Positions 9,245 to 17,716 of a stretch of DNA of 64,000 nt are shown piece by piece (within the stretch, counting starts at the first letter, position 1; each line of letters begins with the position of its first letter). Origin of the DNA: Pelagibacterium limicola (GTDB lineage Bacteria > Pseudomonadota > Alphaproteobacteria > Rhizobiales > Devosiaceae); contig NZ_JADQDB010000001.1 of the NCBI RefSeq assembly GCF_015694405.1, positions 552,881 through 616,880 on the forward strand. The letters run 5' to 3'. The translations under genes and the position numbers were made by a program. The notes below the pieces were generated by a model, which had not been told where the DNA came from, did no database searches, and was given only the letters and a program-made list of their open reading frames with translations.

Positions 9245-11203
9245 ATGAACTATCAGGCTCCCGTCAGAACGACGCTTCTCGAAGTCCGTGATCTTCGCAC
9301 CGAATTTCAGACGCCATCCGGAACTGTCACCGCGGTGGATGGTGTCTCCTTCTCTGTGGAGCGCGGTGAGCGCGTCGCCGTGGTGGGCGAGAGCGGCTCA
9401 GGCAAGAGCGCCATGGCCATGTCCATTCTGCGTCTGCTCGCGTGGCCAGGCAGGCTTGCGGCAGGTGAAGTCCGGCTCGATGGGCGTGACATTGCGCGCT
9501 TGAGCGAAGGTCAACTCAATGCCGTGCGCGGGCGCCTTGTCGGCACGGTCTTTCAGGACCCCATGTCCTCGCTCGATCCGGTCATGCGCATCTCCAAGCA
9601 GATGATCGAACCGATAATGCGCAATCTCAAGCTGAACCGCCAGGAGGCGCGGGACGAAGCTGTCAAATGGCTTGGAAAGGTCGGCATTCCGGAGCCCGAG
9701 CGGCGCATCGAAGCCTTTCCCTTCGAGATGAGCGGAGGCATGCGTCAGCGCGTAATGATTGCAATGGCCCTCTCGTGCCAGCCACGACTGGTCATTGCCG
9801 ATGAGCCCACGACCGCACTCGACGTTACCATTCAGGCGCAGATCGTTGAGGTTCTGAAAAATCTCACCGCCGAAGCTGGCGCCGCAATGCTGTTCATCAC
9901 CCATGACCTGGGGTTGGTAGCCCGTTTCGCCCACAAGGTTGCGGTTATGTATGCGGGGCGTATCGTCGAGTTCGGTCGGGTCGAAGACATTTTCGCCCGT
10001 CCTGCGCATCCCTATACGCAAAGCCTTCTTGGCACGATTCCCAGCACTGAAATGCTCAAGAGCGAGCGGTTGCCACAAATTCCTGGCCTGCCGCCCGACA
10101 TGCGCAAGCCGATTGTCGGTTGCGCGTTCAGGGAGCGTTGCGGCGCGGCGCATGATCGCTGCGCCGTTGAGCCGCCGGTTCTCAGCGAACGGGGACCGGA
10201 CCATAGCGCGGCGTGCTGGACCGACAAGGGTCTAACGGACAGCATCAGCCTGAAACCGAAATCATCAGCTCGCACCAACAAGCCGTTCGAGCCGGATGGC
10301 AGCGTGGTTGTCGAACTTAATGCGCTGTGGAAACAGTTCAATGTTTCGCGCAAAACCACCGTTCGCGCCGTTAATGGCGTGAATCTTAGGGTTCACAAGG
10401 GTGAAACCCTTGGTATCGTTGGTGAGAGCGGATGCGGCAAGAGCACGGTCGCGCGCCTGCTTCTGGGTCTGGAAAAGCCCACCTCCGGCGACATCTTCAT
10501 TTCCGGACTTGCCCAGATGGTGTTTCAGGACCCGTCGGCGTCGTTCAATCCCAAGATGAGGATCGGCGACATTGTGGCCGAGCCACTGGTCGTAAAATCC
10601 CGTGGCGCAAAGCTGGAGCGGGACGAGGCTGTGCGGCGCCTTATCGGCCAGGTCGGGCTCGATGCGAGCTTTATTGAACGCTACCCGCATCAGTTGAGCG
10701 GCGGCCAGCGCCAGCGCGTGGCCGTGGCCCGCGCCCTTGCGCTCAACCCGTCGGTTGTGGTGGCCGATGAGCCGACATCGGCGCTGGACGTGTCGGTGCG
10801 TGCCCAGATCATCAACCTGCTTGCCGATCTAAAACATGACTTGGGGATCAGCTTTGTCTTCATCTCCCATGACCTGCTGACGGTTCGCTATATCTCGGAC
10901 CGGATAGCGGTGATGTATCTTGGCGAAGTGGTTGAGTATGGCGCCGCCGAGGAGGTGTTCGCCGACCCCCGGCACCCCTACACCAAGGCGCTCATCGATG
11001 CGGTTCCCGTGCCTGACCCGGTGATCGAAAGCCGACGCTCCAGTGTGCCACTCGAGGGTGAATTGCCTAGCCCCCTCAACTTGCCAAGGGGCTGCGCCTT
11101 TGCCTCGCGTTGCCCGATCGCGACCGATCTGTGCCGGGCTGAAAAGCCAACCCTGCCCACTCACGAACTCTCCAGACAGGTAGCGTGCCATTATGCAGTC
11201 TGA
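9245..11203 (+). CDS. Fused double ABC ATPase (DppD-DppF type)
   Basis: A 652-residue protein carrying two complete nucleotide-binding domains. The first has Walker A GESGSGKS at 48-55, signature MSGGMRQR and Walker B DEPTTALD. The second has Walker A GESGCGKS at 393-400, signature LSGGQRQR and DEPTSALD. Each ends in the oligopeptide-type C-terminal extension with cysteines that may bind an iron-sulfur cluster. The fusion replaces the separate DppD and DppF subunits and energises the permeases just upstream. The ATG follows AGGAGGGCAAGTAA. The last 11 nt overlap the next MFS gene. Confidence 0.94.
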   Translation: MNYQAPVRTTLLEVRDLRTEFQTPSGTVTAVDGVSFSVERGERVAVVGESGSGKSAMAMSILRLLAWPGRLAAGEVRLDGRDIARLSEGQLNAVRGRLVGTVFQDPMSSLDPVMRISKQMIEPIMRNLKLNRQEARDEAVKWLGKVGIPEPERRIEAFPFEMSGGMRQRVMIAMALSCQPRLVIADEPTTALDVTIQAQIVEVLKNLTAEAGAAMLFITHDLGLVARFAHKVAVMYAGRIVEFGRVEDIFARPAHPYTQSLLGTIPSTEMLKSERLPQIPGLPPDMRKPIVGCAFRERCGAAHDRCAVEPPVLSERGPDHSAACWTDKGLTDSISLKPKSSARTNKPFEPDGSVVVELNALWKQFNVSRKTTVRAVNGVNLRVHKGETLGIVGESGCGKSTVARLLLGLEKPTSGDIFISGLAQMVFQDPSASFNPKMRIGDIVAEPLVVKSRGAKLERDEAVRRLIGQVGLDASFIERYPHQLSGGQRQRVAVARALALNPSVVVADEPTSALDVSVRAQIINLLADLKHDLGISFVFISHDLLTVRYISDRIAVMYLGEVVEYGAAEEVFADPRHPYTKALIDAVPVPDPVIESRRSSVPLEGELPSPLNLPRGCAFASRCPIATDLCRAEKPTLPTHELSRQVACHYAV

Positions 11204-12458
11204 GACCACCCACGCCAATAGAGCCGGACGTTTCGCCCAGTTCGGCGTCTTCGGCGGCGGCGTGTATTTCACCATTCAGGGCCTCGCCAATCCATTCTTC
11301 GCGCTCTATGCGACCGAGCTTGGGGCATCGACATTTCTCATCGGGCTGATGGTAACGCTCAAGGCGTTGCTGCCTATTGTCATTGCCATGCCGTCCGGAC
11401 AGCTCATCGATTCATTCGGGCCGATGAAGATGCTCAAGTTCGGGTCGTGGCTCCTGCTGGCGTCGCTCGCCTGCATCGTCTTTGCCAACGGCATTGTCAT
11501 GCTGGCCATTTCGCAAATGCTGATCGGTGCCTCTATCATCATCATGGCGTCATCCTTCCAGGTGCTCGTCGCCCAGGGTGACCGCACGGAGCGCAACGAA
11601 GCTATTAAACGCTACTCGATGTGGATGTCGGGCGGAGGCATGCTCGGCCCCATCATCGGAGGTGTTGTGGCCTCGCTTTTTCCGGTCTCCTTTGACGGAT
11701 ACCGAGCGGCCTTTTCCCTGGCGCTGGTTGTAGCGATCGTGTTCACACTGGTCCTGTTCTGGCTCAGCGCCCGCTATCCTCATCCCGACGCCAACGGCAT
11801 CCGGGTCCGCGATACCTTCAGTCCTGCAGGTATTGTTGCAAGCTATAAGCGTGGCATCGGTCTTGCCGGCTCACGCCCCATCCAGTTCGGACTGACCGGC
11901 ACATTTCTCGTCATGTATATCCAGGCGCTCTATATGAGCTTTCTGCCGCTCTATCTTGCCCAGGCCGGGTTTGCGACTTTCCTCATATCGCTCACAATCT
12001 CGCTCAAGGGATTTGCCGGGATGATGTCCCGTTTCGCCCTTGGCAGACTCATGAAGCGCTATTCGCTTGAGGCCATCCTGCTTGCCGCCGGGACGATTGC
12101 GGCCGTCGGCGTCGTGCTGACGCCCCTCGCTGTTTCACATCCGGCCGCCATGCTCATCCTCGCCACGGCAATTGGTGGCGCGGTGGGGGTCAACCTTCCG
12201 GTCAGCATCATGATCATGGTCGATGCGGTCGGGGACGGTGAACGCGGCAAGCTCATGGGATTGAGGCTGCTCGTCAACCGTTTCTCACAGGTCCTCAGCC
12301 CGGCGATGTTCGGTATTCTGGGGCAGCTTTTCGGCCTCACTGCAGCATTTTACAGCGGCGGTGCGTTGCTGGTCGCCACTGCGCTGGGCTTCTCCGCCTA
12401 TACGATCAGGCGCGGGCCGCTGAAGCCGGTGGAGAAATCCGGCGAGCCGGCGGAATAA
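11193..12458 (+). CDS. MFS transporter
   Basis: A 421-residue major facilitator carrier with about twelve membrane helices and a central cytoplasmic loop near residues 200-215. It overlaps the ATPase gene by 11 nt, so it is translated from the same message. A secondary carrier behind an ABC importer and next to hydrolases may export a product or supply an alternative uptake route. No substrate-diagnostic motif is visible. The next MFS gene starts 3 nt after its stop. Confidence 0.88.
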   Translation: MQSETTHANRAGRFAQFGVFGGGVYFTIQGLANPFFALYATELGASTFLIGLMVTLKALLPIVIAMPSGQLIDSFGPMKMLKFGSWLLLASLACIVFANGIVMLAISQMLIGASIIIMASSFQVLVAQGDRTERNEAIKRYSMWMSGGGMLGPIIGGVVASLFPVSFDGYRAAFSLALVVAIVFTLVLFWLSARYPHPDANGIRVRDTFSPAGIVASYKRGIGLAGSRPIQFGLTGTFLVMYIQALYMSFLPLYLAQAGFATFLISLTISLKGFAGMMSRFALGRLMKRYSLEAILLAAGTIAAVGVVLTPLAVSHPAAMLILATAIGGAVGVNLPVSIMIMVDAVGDGERGKLMGLRLLVNRFSQVLSPAMFGILGQLFGLTAAFYSGGALLVATALGFSAYTIRRGPLKPVEKSGEPAE

Positions 12459-12461
12459 ACC

Positions 12462-14501
12462 ATGAGCGCTGCGTCATTCGATACCGCGGCTGGTCCTGCA
12501 AGCTGGAAACAGACGCTGGAAAGCATGCCCTATCTGCCGATCACCCTGATTGCTGTGGCCGGGCACATGATGCTGTTCGGCATGCTGACGCCCGTCATGG
12601 CGCTCTATGCCCAGAGCTTCGCGGTACCAGATTGGCAGATCGGACTAATGATAACGGTTTTCGCAGCAGGACGGCTAGCTGCAGATCTGCCAGCCGGTCA
12701 CGCGACGACCCGCATCGGCTTCCGCCCATTGCTTGGCTTTGGCATGCTGCTGTGCTCGGTCGGTGCGTTGATGGGCGCGCTGGCGCCTGACTATGTGATC
12801 CTGCTGGTGGGGCGCGCGCTTCAGGGTATCGGCTCGGGCCTGTTTATCACCGCTGCCATGATCTACCTGGCCAAGCGGAGCGACTACCGCAGCCGTGGCA
12901 AGGTGATGTCCCTGTTCCAGGGTGCGACGCTTATCGGTGGGGCATTCGGGCCAAGCGTGGGCGGACTTTCGGCAGCCTTTTTTGGATTGTCGGGCCCCTT
13001 CTATGTGGCGGCCGTGATCGGGCTGATCTCGGGCCTCCTGCCGCTCATGCTGTTCAAAGAAGTGGAGAATAAGCAGATCGCCGCTCACCCACCAACGGGT
13101 TCGATGTTCCGCCTGATGCTCATCCTGCCATTTCTTTGTGTGCTGCTGGCCAATTTCGGTTTCTTCCTGACCCGTACGGCTGGTCAGTGGCAGATGATCC
13201 CCTTGTTGGCCGATCAGCGCTACGCGATAGGGCCCGACCAACTTGGGTTTGCGATGTCCATGTCCGCAGTAGCCAATCTTGCTGCCCTGCCGGTTGCTGC
13301 ATGGCTAGTAGACCGGGCGCCACGCGCTGCAATCATTACTTTTTCGCTGCTTGCCACGGCGGCGGCGCTGGTTGGGATCGCACTCGCCCCCGACCCCACA
13401 ATGCTGCTAGTCGGCCTCGTCGCGATTGGGCTCGCCACGGGTATCGGTGGCCCGGCGATTGGAGCCTACGCCGTCGACGTCACGCCACCAGGCCAGCAAG
13501 GCATGACAATGGGCGTTTTGCGGTTTGCCGGCGACTTTGGATATCTCGTCGGGCCGCTAGCCATCGGTGTTGTCGTTGGCGCCAGCCACATCGGCTATGA
13601 CGGCGGCCTGCTTCTCAACGCCGCCCTGCTCGTTTCGTTCGCCGCCGTGTTCATCCTTGCCGGACGCGAATTGCTGTTCAAAAGGCCGCACGCACTTTCC
13701 CACCCCAACCAAACCAGGAGAACGACCATGACTGAACGTATCTGGGACAAATATCTCGAAGAAGAGGACAAGGCGGTGTTTGCCGCATCGGGTTTCGGCG
13801 CATTGGCCGAATGGGGTAAGCGCCCCGCATTGCTCATCATCGATGTGAACTACGCTTTTTGCGACGAGAAACCGACACCGATCCTCGAAAGCATCAAGAA
13901 GTGGCGCACCTCATGCGGCGAATATGCCTGGGAAGCGATGCCTGTGCTCCAGACCCTTATTGAAACCTGCCGCGGCAAGGGCATCCCGATCATTTACACC
14001 ACCGGAACCCAACGCCCGGATAAATGGGACGCCGGTTCATGGGCCTGGAAGAGCTCGCGCCGCAAGCAGGAAGCAGCCGCCGCGGCGCCGTTGCTGACAT
14101 CAGATGGACTGGACGGCAATGAGATCGTGGCCGAAATCGCGCCCGGCCCACGCGATATTGTCATTCACAAGCAGAAGCCCTCGGGCTTTGCCGGAACGCC
14201 GCTGACCTCATACCTTCAGTTGCTCGGCTGCGACAGCGTGATCGTCACCGGCACGACGACTTCAGGTTGCGTGCGCGCAACCGTTCTGGACGCCTTCTCG
14301 CTCAACTACCGGGTCACGGTTGTGGAAGATGGTTGTTTCGACCGTGCTCAGGCAAATCACGCGATCAATCTGTGTGACATGCACGCCAAATACGCCAATG
14401 TCCTGCCGTCCCAGGAGGTTGTCGCCCATCTCAACACCCTGAGCCAAGGCATGTACGATCTGCCGTCCGGCAGCGGCATGAGTCAAGTCGCCGCCGAATA
14501 G
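12462..14501 (+). CDS. MFS carrier fused in frame to an isochorismatase-family hydrolase
   Basis: One open frame of 679 codons. Residues 1 to about 408 are a twelve-helix MFS carrier; after a short basic linker (LLFKRPHALSHPNQTRRTT) the frame runs without a stop into a complete cysteine hydrolase that begins at residue 423. Exactly at that point the DNA has an AGGAG ribosome site 7 nt before an ATG (13728), so the hydrolase can also be made alone. Either the MFS stop codon has been lost, giving a true fusion plus an internally started form, or a single-base assembly error hides it. The hydrolase is a paralogue of the one at 5035. The MFS part is similar in size to its neighbour. Confidence 0.8.
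   Translation: MSAASFDTAAGPASWKQTLESMPYLPITLIAVAGHMMLFGMLTPVMALYAQSFAVPDWQIGLMITVFAAGRLAADLPAGHATTRIGFRPLLGFGMLLCSVGALMGALAPDYVILLVGRALQGIGSGLFITAAMIYLAKRSDYRSRGKVMSLFQGATLIGGAFGPSVGGLSAAFFGLSGPFYVAAVIGLISGLLPLMLFKEVENKQIAAHPPTGSMFRLMLILPFLCVLLANFGFFLTRTAGQWQMIPLLADQRYAIGPDQLGFAMSMSAVANLAALPVAAWLVDRAPRAAIITFSLLATAAALVGIALAPDPTMLLVGLVAIGLATGIGGPAIGAYAVDVTPPGQQGMTMGVLRFAGDFGYLVGPLAIGVVVGASHIGYDGGLLLNAALLVSFAAVFILAGRELLFKRPHALSHPNQTRRTTMTERIWDKYLEEEDKAVFAASGFGALAEWGKRPALLIIDVNYAFCDEKPTPILESIKKWRTSCGEYAWEAMPVLQTLIETCRGKGIPIIYTTGTQRPDKWDAGSWAWKSSRRKQEAAAAAPLLTSDGLDGNEIVAEIAPGPRDIVIHKQKPSGFAGTPLTSYLQLLGCDSVIVTGTTTSGCVRATVLDAFSLNYRVTVVEDGCFDRAQANHAINLCDMHAKYANVLPSQEVVAHLNTLSQGMYDLPSGSGMSQVAAE
13728..14501 (+). 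CDS. Isochorismatase-family cysteine amidohydrolase, internally initiated form
   Basis: A 257-residue hydrolase read from the internal ATG at 13728. The triad is D39 (LLIIDVNY), K148 (IHKQKPSGF) and C181 (TTSGCVRA), matching the positions of the paralogue at 5035; both also share the ending DMHxKYA. AGGAG at 13716-13720 gives a standard 7-nt spacing, a strong reason to think it is translated independently of the MFS half. It lies within the fused frame 12462-14501. Two related amidohydrolases in one operon may act on two intermediates or two related substrates. Confidence 0.78.
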   Translation: MTERIWDKYLEEEDKAVFAASGFGALAEWGKRPALLIIDVNYAFCDEKPTPILESIKKWRTSCGEYAWEAMPVLQTLIETCRGKGIPIIYTTGTQRPDKWDAGSWAWKSSRRKQEAAAAAPLLTSDGLDGNEIVAEIAPGPRDIVIHKQKPSGFAGTPLTSYLQLLGCDSVIVTGTTTSGCVRATVLDAFSLNYRVTVVEDGCFDRAQANHAINLCDMHAKYANVLPSQEVVAHLNTLSQGMYDLPSGSGMSQVAAE

Positions 14502-14512
14502 GTTCGTCCGAA

Positions 14513-14539
14513 GCTGCGTTGCCGCCGCGGCAACGCAGC
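14513..14539. terminator. Strong hairpin after the hydrolase/ABC/MFS operon
   Basis: GCTGCGTTGCCG-CCG-CGGCAACGCAGC, a perfect 12-bp GC-rich stem with a 3-nt loop, 11 nt after the operon stop codon. No T-run follows on either strand, so termination would be incomplete or Rho-assisted. Its position between convergent operons supports a transcript-end role. Confidence 0.6.
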
Positions 14540-14683
14540 GCCTGCCATTCACCACCTGACAAGAACTGTGCTGGGTATTTCGGGTACGCATAACCACGGC
14601 ACTGCGGCTCTAAAATGCACTTGGTCGATGGCACAGCGCGCAGCAATAGGCAGGAAGTAAGTCTTTGTTGAAACTCGTAGCCG

Positions 14684-15667
14684 TCATTTCTGCAAGGTTA
14701 ATACAACCTTGCCGATCTGCCTGTTGGCGTCGAGTTCGGCGTGGGCAGATCTCACGTCGTCCAGCGGATAAACGGCATGAATGCGGGTCTTGATGCGCCC
14801 ATCGGCGAGCAACGGCCAGACATGTTCGACAAGCGCTGCGGCGATGCGGCCCTTGTAGGCGGGGGGCCGCGGGCGGAGGGTGGAACCCGTAAGGGTTAGC
14901 CGCCGCCGCACAAGGTCGCGGGTATTGACCTCGGTTTCTGGCGCGAGATGGCTAGCGATGAGCACCAGCCGGCCATCCGGCGCGAGCAGATCGAGATGGG
15001 TCTGGACATAGGGACCAGCCTGCGCATCAAGCACCACATCGATCGCCATCTCGCCAATGGTATACCTGATCGCGGCGGCCCAATCCTCATGATAGTCAAA
15101 GACTTGATTGGCACCCGCAATAGTGCAGATGTCGCGCTTGTCCGGGCTTCCGGCTGTTGCAAGGACCCGCGCCTTGCGCAGTTGCCGAGCTATCTGGATG
15201 CCCGCCAGACCGACGCCGCTCGTGCCGCCCTGGATCAACAGCGTTTCACCCTCGGCAAGCCCACCGAGCCAGACGATGTTGTTCCACGCAGTAAAGAATG
15301 CCTCGGGCAAGGATGCAGCCTCGATAAAACTCAACCCCGCGGGGACGGGCATGCACTGAACCGCTGGGACCACCACATATTCGGCATAGGCCCCGCCATT
15401 GGTGAGCGCGCAGACCGCATCACCGATGGCAAATGTGGCTACCCCTTCTCCGATCGCATCAATATACCCGGCAGCATCGAGCCCCGGGATGTCGGTGGTG
15501 CCCGGCGGGGGCGGGTACAGTCCCCTGCGCTGCTGAATATCGGGCCGGTTGACGCTCGCGGCGTGAACCGCAATTCGCACTTCGTCCGGGCCGGGCTCGG
15601 GAACTGGCCGCTCGACGATATCGAGGACTTCGGGACCGCCGGGGCGGGTGATGGTCACAACGCGCAA
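14684..15667 (-). CDS. NAD(P)H:quinone oxidoreductase-like protein (zinc-independent MDR)
   Basis: A medium-chain dehydrogenase/reductase of about 327 residues in the PIG3/QOR branch. It begins with the family-typical RVVTITRPGGPEVL stretch, has VNRPDIQQRRGLYPPPPG near residue 45, and a Rossmann motif of the form GGTSGVGLAGIQIAR near 140. Structural-zinc cysteines are absent, as in QOR enzymes. I prefer the TTG at 15667, which places the conserved N-terminus at residue 1; a TTG at 15697 would overlap the previous gene by 23 nt. It is the third gene of the minus-strand operon with the FAH-family and amidohydrolase-like genes. It may reduce an enone or enoyl intermediate. Confidence 0.85.
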   Translation of the reverse strand: MRVVTITRPGGPEVLDIVERPVPEPGPDEVRIAVHAASVNRPDIQQRRGLYPPPPGTTDIPGLDAAGYIDAIGEGVATFAIGDAVCALTNGGAYAEYVVVPAVQCMPVPAGLSFIEAASLPEAFFTAWNNIVWLGGLAEGETLLIQGGTSGVGLAGIQIARQLRKARVLATAGSPDKRDICTIAGANQVFDYHEDWAAAIRYTIGEMAIDVVLDAQAGPYVQTHLDLLAPDGRLVLIASHLAPETEVNTRDLVRRRLTLTGSTLRPRPPAYKGRIAAALVEHVWPLLADGRIKTRIHAVYPLDDVRSAHAELDANRQIGKVVLTLQK

Positions 15668-15674
15668 AGTCGGT

Positions 15675-16664
15675 CTATGCCTTCCAGTCGTGGACAATGG
15701 TGCTGGTCAACCGCCCAAGCCCTTCGATCTCGATATCCATGACACCATCGAGCTTGTGCATGTTAACACCCCTGTGCCCGTCGGGATACTTGCCGACGCC
15801 CTTGGCAGAGGTGCCAAAGCAGATGACATCGCCGGGCTCGAGCGTGAAATATCGGCTAGCTTCGGCAATCACCTGTTCGATTCTGAAACGGTAGCTTGCC
15901 GTAGTGTCGACGGCAAAGGGTTCCCCATCAAGCCAGCCCTCAACCTTGAGCGCATTGGGATCGTCGACCTCGTCGGCAGTCGTGATCCACGGCCCCATTG
16001 GTCCGAATGTATCGGTGGCTTTGGAGCGCGCGTGATAAACGAAATAGACGTCATTGTCGTCCGGGCTATGCCGGTTGCGCCAGGCAAGATGATGGTCGCG
16101 CATCAGATGTGGCTCGCGGGTTGTGGCGATGGAATCCATGCCGAACTTCATCCCATGTGAGGTGACATCGTTGATGATGCTATAGCCGAACAGTGCGGTG
16201 CGGGCTTCCTCGTCGGTCAGATCCTTGCAACGCCGTCCCACGATACCGGCAAGTTCGAGCTCGGGAATGGTTTCCCCGTAATGCTCTTTCATCACGATCA
16301 CCTTGCGATGACCTGTGAGGCTTGAGGGCGCCTTGAAAAAGAAATTGGGTACGCCGGGGTCTTTGTGCGCCGATTTGCGGATGCCCATATTGTTGAAGGC
16401 AACGCCGATGATCTTGCTGGGCGCAGGCTGGGGCGGCAGCCAGTCGAGCGTGTCGGGATCGAGGAGATCGGCGTCGCCGGCATGGGTGATGGCATTGCCT
16501 GCCCGTTCGATCTCGGACGCGCCGCGCCTGATAAAGGCATTGAGGTTTTCAGGAACCGCGCCCTGGCCAGCCTTGTCATAGAGCGCATCCAGCCGCGCGG
16601 CGTTGCGACCGATCGCAACGACAAGTTGTTCCTGTCCGTCGATGAGGACGGTTCCCAATTTCAT
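15675..16664 (-). CDS. Fumarylacetoacetate hydrolase family protein
   Basis: A 329-residue FAH-fold enzyme. The divalent-metal ligands of the fold are seen in the ELELAGIVG stretch (about residue 145), and the C-terminal LEPGDVICFGTSAKGVG and GRLTSTI blocks are typical. Members hydrolyse C-C bonds of beta-diketo acids or act as decarboxylases, hydratases or isomerases on oxo-acids. Translation starts at ATG 16664 behind GGAGG; the 126-codon upstream extension is antisense-like sequence overlapping the neighbour. Four nt overlap the amidohydrolase-like gene. In context it is a late step in breakdown of the acid imported by the TTT transporter. Confidence 0.88.
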   Translation of the reverse strand: MKLGTVLIDGQEQLVVAIGRNAARLDALYDKAGQGAVPENLNAFIRRGASEIERAGNAITHAGDADLLDPDTLDWLPPQPAPSKIIGVAFNNMGIRKSAHKDPGVPNFFFKAPSSLTGHRKVIVMKEHYGETIPELELAGIVGRRCKDLTDEEARTALFGYSIINDVTSHGMKFGMDSIATTREPHLMRDHHLAWRNRHSPDDNDVYFVYHARSKATDTFGPMGPWITTADEVDDPNALKVEGWLDGEPFAVDTTASYRFRIEQVIAEASRYFTLEPGDVICFGTSAKGVGKYPDGHRGVNMHKLDGVMDIEIEGLGRLTSTIVHDWKA

Positions 16665-17605
16665 ATTTTTGCCTCCAGGCTTACGAGTTTTGCGGGGTTG
16701 TGCACCAGCATGGTTCTGACATCGGTTTCCGAATAGCCTAGCCCCAGGCAGAGCGCCGCGGCCTGCCGTAGGCCTTCGACGGGGCTTGGGTTGTCGACCT
16801 GACCGAGATCCGAACCGATCGAGGAATTGGCGACGCCGGCCGCATCGATATGCGCTTTGAGTTCGGCAGGTGAAAACGTGTTGAAACGGGAGTCGACATA
16901 AAGGCAGGCCGATTGCTCGACGATAGCGCCGAGTGCCGCGAGTTCGGCCGAATCGGCGGGCGTGAAATGCAGCCCGTACATAGGATGGTTGATCACCAGC
17001 CGGGTCACCCCGCGCCTCCCCGCTTCCTCGAACAAGGGCCATATCTCGGCAACGTGCAGGTGTCCCGAGGAGAGGATCGCGTCATGGGTGGCGATCATGT
17101 CGAGGATTTCTTTTACCGCGTCGAGAAGCTCGCCCTTATCATCAAGGACGGTGAGCGGTTTTGGCTTGCGCAGCGCGATATTGGCCGCGAGCTTTCCGCC
17201 GCGATGATTGGACCGAATGTGGTTGGCCGCATGCGCTGTAGGCATGAAGACCATCTTGCCGCCGGTCTTGAGATGATAGTCGACGGCCGCGGGATTAAAG
17301 CCCCCTGCGGTATTGTTGAGCACGAGGCAACTGTACATCGCGACCCCGAGATGGCCGAGCAGGCGCTCCATAATAGGCAGGAAGGGGGTCACCGAATAAT
17401 GGTGGTCCTTGAACAGGATGCCGCGCAGCCCCGCTGTAGCGGCCTGTTCAACCGCTTCGAAATGGTCGAGTTGCCGCGCCATGACCGAAGGGCCGGAATG
17501 GACGTGCAGATCAATTGCACCTTTCAGAAGGCCGTCGACCACACCGGCATCGACGGTCGCGATGATCTTTCTGACCTCGGCCCTGTTCTCTTCTTTGGAC
17601 GACAT
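16661..17605 (-). CDS. Amidohydrolase-like protein (DUF6282-like)
   Basis: A 314-residue TIM-barrel-like protein. A metal-dependent hydrolase hallmark is present at the N-terminus (AIDLHVHSGPS), with further histidine-rich blocks FKDHHYS, PTAHAANHIRSNHRG, SSGHLHV and INHPMYGLHF that would complete a binuclear metal site, and a late SIGSDLGQ aspartate. I recall this family as DUF6282, without a fixed reaction. Start is the ATG at 17605 with GAGGAG 4 nt upstream. It is the first gene of the minus-strand arm of the IclR regulon; the palindrome at 17689 lies 83 nt upstream. Confidence 0.82.
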   Translation of the reverse strand: MSSKEENRAEVRKIIATVDAGVVDGLLKGAIDLHVHSGPSVMARQLDHFEAVEQAATAGLRGILFKDHHYSVTPFLPIMERLLGHLGVAMYSCLVLNNTAGGFNPAAVDYHLKTGGKMVFMPTAHAANHIRSNHRGGKLAANIALRKPKPLTVLDDKGELLDAVKEILDMIATHDAILSSGHLHVAEIWPLFEEAGRRGVTRLVINHPMYGLHFTPADSAELAALGAIVEQSACLYVDSRFNTFSPAELKAHIDAAGVANSSIGSDLGQVDNPSPVEGLRQAAALCLGLGYSETDVRTMLVHNPAKLVSLEAKI

Positions 17606-17688
17606 GCCGCTCCTCAAGCTTTTCAACTGGCTGAATGGTCAAGTACATATCCACCCTTGCGCGGAGCCGACAAATGACCGCTAGATCG

Positions 17689-17705
17689 ATTTCGTCAGGC
17701 GAAAC
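17689..17705. promoter_or_regulatory. IclR-type operator, copy 1
   Basis: ATTTCGTCAGGCGAAAC, a palindrome with TTTCG-N5-CGAAA arms, in the divergent gap between the amidohydrolase-like gene (83 nt away) and the iclR gene (11 nt away). Nearly the same 17 bp recur at 18540 and 25714, each before a catabolic unit of this block. It is proposed as the binding site of the IclR protein, giving both autoregulation and operon control. Confidence 0.75.
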
Positions 17706-17716
17706 GGAGAGGCGTA

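Noticed and set aside
15667..15697. Longer N-terminus for the quinone-oxidoreductase-like protein
   Set aside because: It would overlap the FAH-family gene by 23 nt and place extra residues before the conserved start of the family.
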